From: an uncultured Clostridia bacterium
Lineage (GTDB): Bacteria > Bacillota > Clostridia > Oscillospirales > Acutalibacteraceae
Assembly (NCBI GenBank): GCA_937902305.1
Contig: CALDHV010000199.1
Span: forward strand, 1 to 15,509
Reading direction: 5' to 3'
DNA length: 15,509 nucleotides
Part shown: positions 14,920 through 15,509 of the stretch, in pieces
How the letters are laid out: every line of letters begins with the position of its first letter
Position numbering within the stretch: position 1 is the first letter of the stretch
The notes under the pieces: model-generated
Databases searched by the model: none
Seen by the model: only the letters and a program-made list of their open reading frames with translations
Told to the model about the DNA's origin: nothing
Position numbers and translations under genes: made by a program

Positions 14920-15509
14920 TTACTTATAATACATATAAAGTTGGCATTTTAGCATACCGTTGTAAAGTTTTCTGCGTTTGTCGGCAGGGCGGCCGAAAAG
15001 TTTTTCGAACTGCTCGTCCGGGCTGATGATCGCGTAGCTCCAGCCCGGCTTCGGCAAAAACACCTGCCCCATCACGCGGTAGAGCGTCCGCGCGGACTGC
15101 ACATCCAGCAGTCGCTCGCCGTAGGGCGGATTGCACAGCACCAGTCCGGTATCCCCCTCCGGCTTAAACCGCCGCAGGTCGGCTTCGGCAAAGGAAATCG
15201 CGTCCCCCACTCCCGCCTTGCGGGCATTCTGCGCCGCCAGGGAAAGCACCGCCGCGTCGATGTCGCCGCCGCGGGCGGAAAAATCGCTGTTCCGTTCATA
15301 CGACAGCGCCCGTTCCCGCTCCTGCGACCATATCTCCTGCAGGATACTGCTCCACGACATCGCGGCAAACCGCCGGTTTTTGCCCGGTGCGATCCCGCGC
15401 GCCGCCAGCGCCGCCTCGATCAGCAGGGTGCCGGAGCCGCAACACGGGTCGCATACCCGCGTCGCCCGGCGGGCACGGGTCACATCCACGATCGCCGCCG
15501 CCAGCGTTT
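14920..15509 (-). CDS. RlmL/YpsC-type 23S rRNA guanine-N2 methyltransferase, C-terminal part
   Basis: 195 residues are seen, and the reading frame continues past the right edge, so the N-terminal part (expected THUMP domain) is missing. The SAM-binding motif VCDPCCGSGTLLIEAA follows shortly after the edge, the catalytic NPPYGERL motif is present, and the protein ends KLYNGMLKCQLYMYYK as in YpsC-type proteins. The family methylates a guanine of 23S rRNA. The GTG at 15489 is only an internal valine codon (IVDVTRARR), not a start. It precedes and is coupled to the lipid kinase gene. Confidence 0.9.
   Translation of the reverse strand, partial: TLAAAIVDVTRARRATRVCDPCCGSGTLLIEAALAARGIAPGKNRRFAAMSWSSILQEIWSQERERALSYERNSDFSARGGDIDAAVLSLAAQNARKAGVGDAISFAEADLRRFKPEGDTGLVLCNPPYGERLLDVQSARTLYRVMGQVFLPKPGWSYAIISPDEQFEKLFGRPADKRRKLYNGMLKCQLYMYYK

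Noticed and set aside
1..15509. Mobile element, CRISPR array or phage signs
   Set aside because: No transposase or integrase, no regularly spaced repeats and no attachment-like direct repeats were found by eye.

Overview
The window reads as a chromosomal segment of a moderately GC-rich member of the Firmicutes (Clostridia), probably a gut Oscillospiraceae/Ruminococcaceae-type organism. The grounds are a T-box leucine leader, a CIRCE/HrcA-type groESL promoter, strong AGGAGG ribosome sites, AraC-controlled sugar genes and Firmicutes-like protein families. The taxon is inferred from gene style only. No transposase, integrase, phage gene, CRISPR array, tRNA or rRNA was seen.

Left part (1-4916, all minus strand): a tight three-gene operon encodes a free-standing adenylation enzyme, a free-standing condensation domain and an 81-residue carrier protein. 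Together they form one non-ribosomal-peptide module split over three proteins. It has its own promoter (4970..4942). Ten bases past its last stop codon a second near-consensus promoter (1700..1672) starts a T-box leader whose likely specifier is CUC (Leu). The leader precedes a LeuA-like protein that keeps the leucine-responsive C-terminal domain but lacks the usual metal and catalytic motifs of the barrel. This last gene runs off the left edge.

Middle part (5061-11798): a probable glycan or amino-sugar utilisation region. It contains a sialate-O-acetylesterase-type esterase (+), a GH109-like Gfo/Idh/MocA protein (-), two overlapping AraC-family regulators (+), an ADP-ribosylglycohydrolase-family enzyme (+) and a PIG-L-type deacetylase (+). 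Several genes have their own promoter. A 12-base motif, TCAAAATCAAAT, occurs both in the GH109-like/AraC divergent region and upstream of the ADP-ribosylglycohydrolase promoter, which lacks a good -35. This suggests that the AraC proteins control both.

Right part (11816-15509, all minus strand): housekeeping genes. A strong bidirectional terminator separates the sugar region from groES-groEL, which is preceded by a perfect CIRCE element. Upstream of groES lie a diacylglycerol-kinase-family lipid kinase and, coupled to it, the C-terminal part of an RlmL/YpsC-type 23S rRNA methyltransferase cut by the right edge.

Five predicted promoters share a 17-base spacer and a TGC triplet directly before the -10 hexamer (extended -10). 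The two segments of most interest are the split A/C/T peptide-synthetase operon and the leucine T-box gene encoding an apparently non-catalytic LeuA-like protein.
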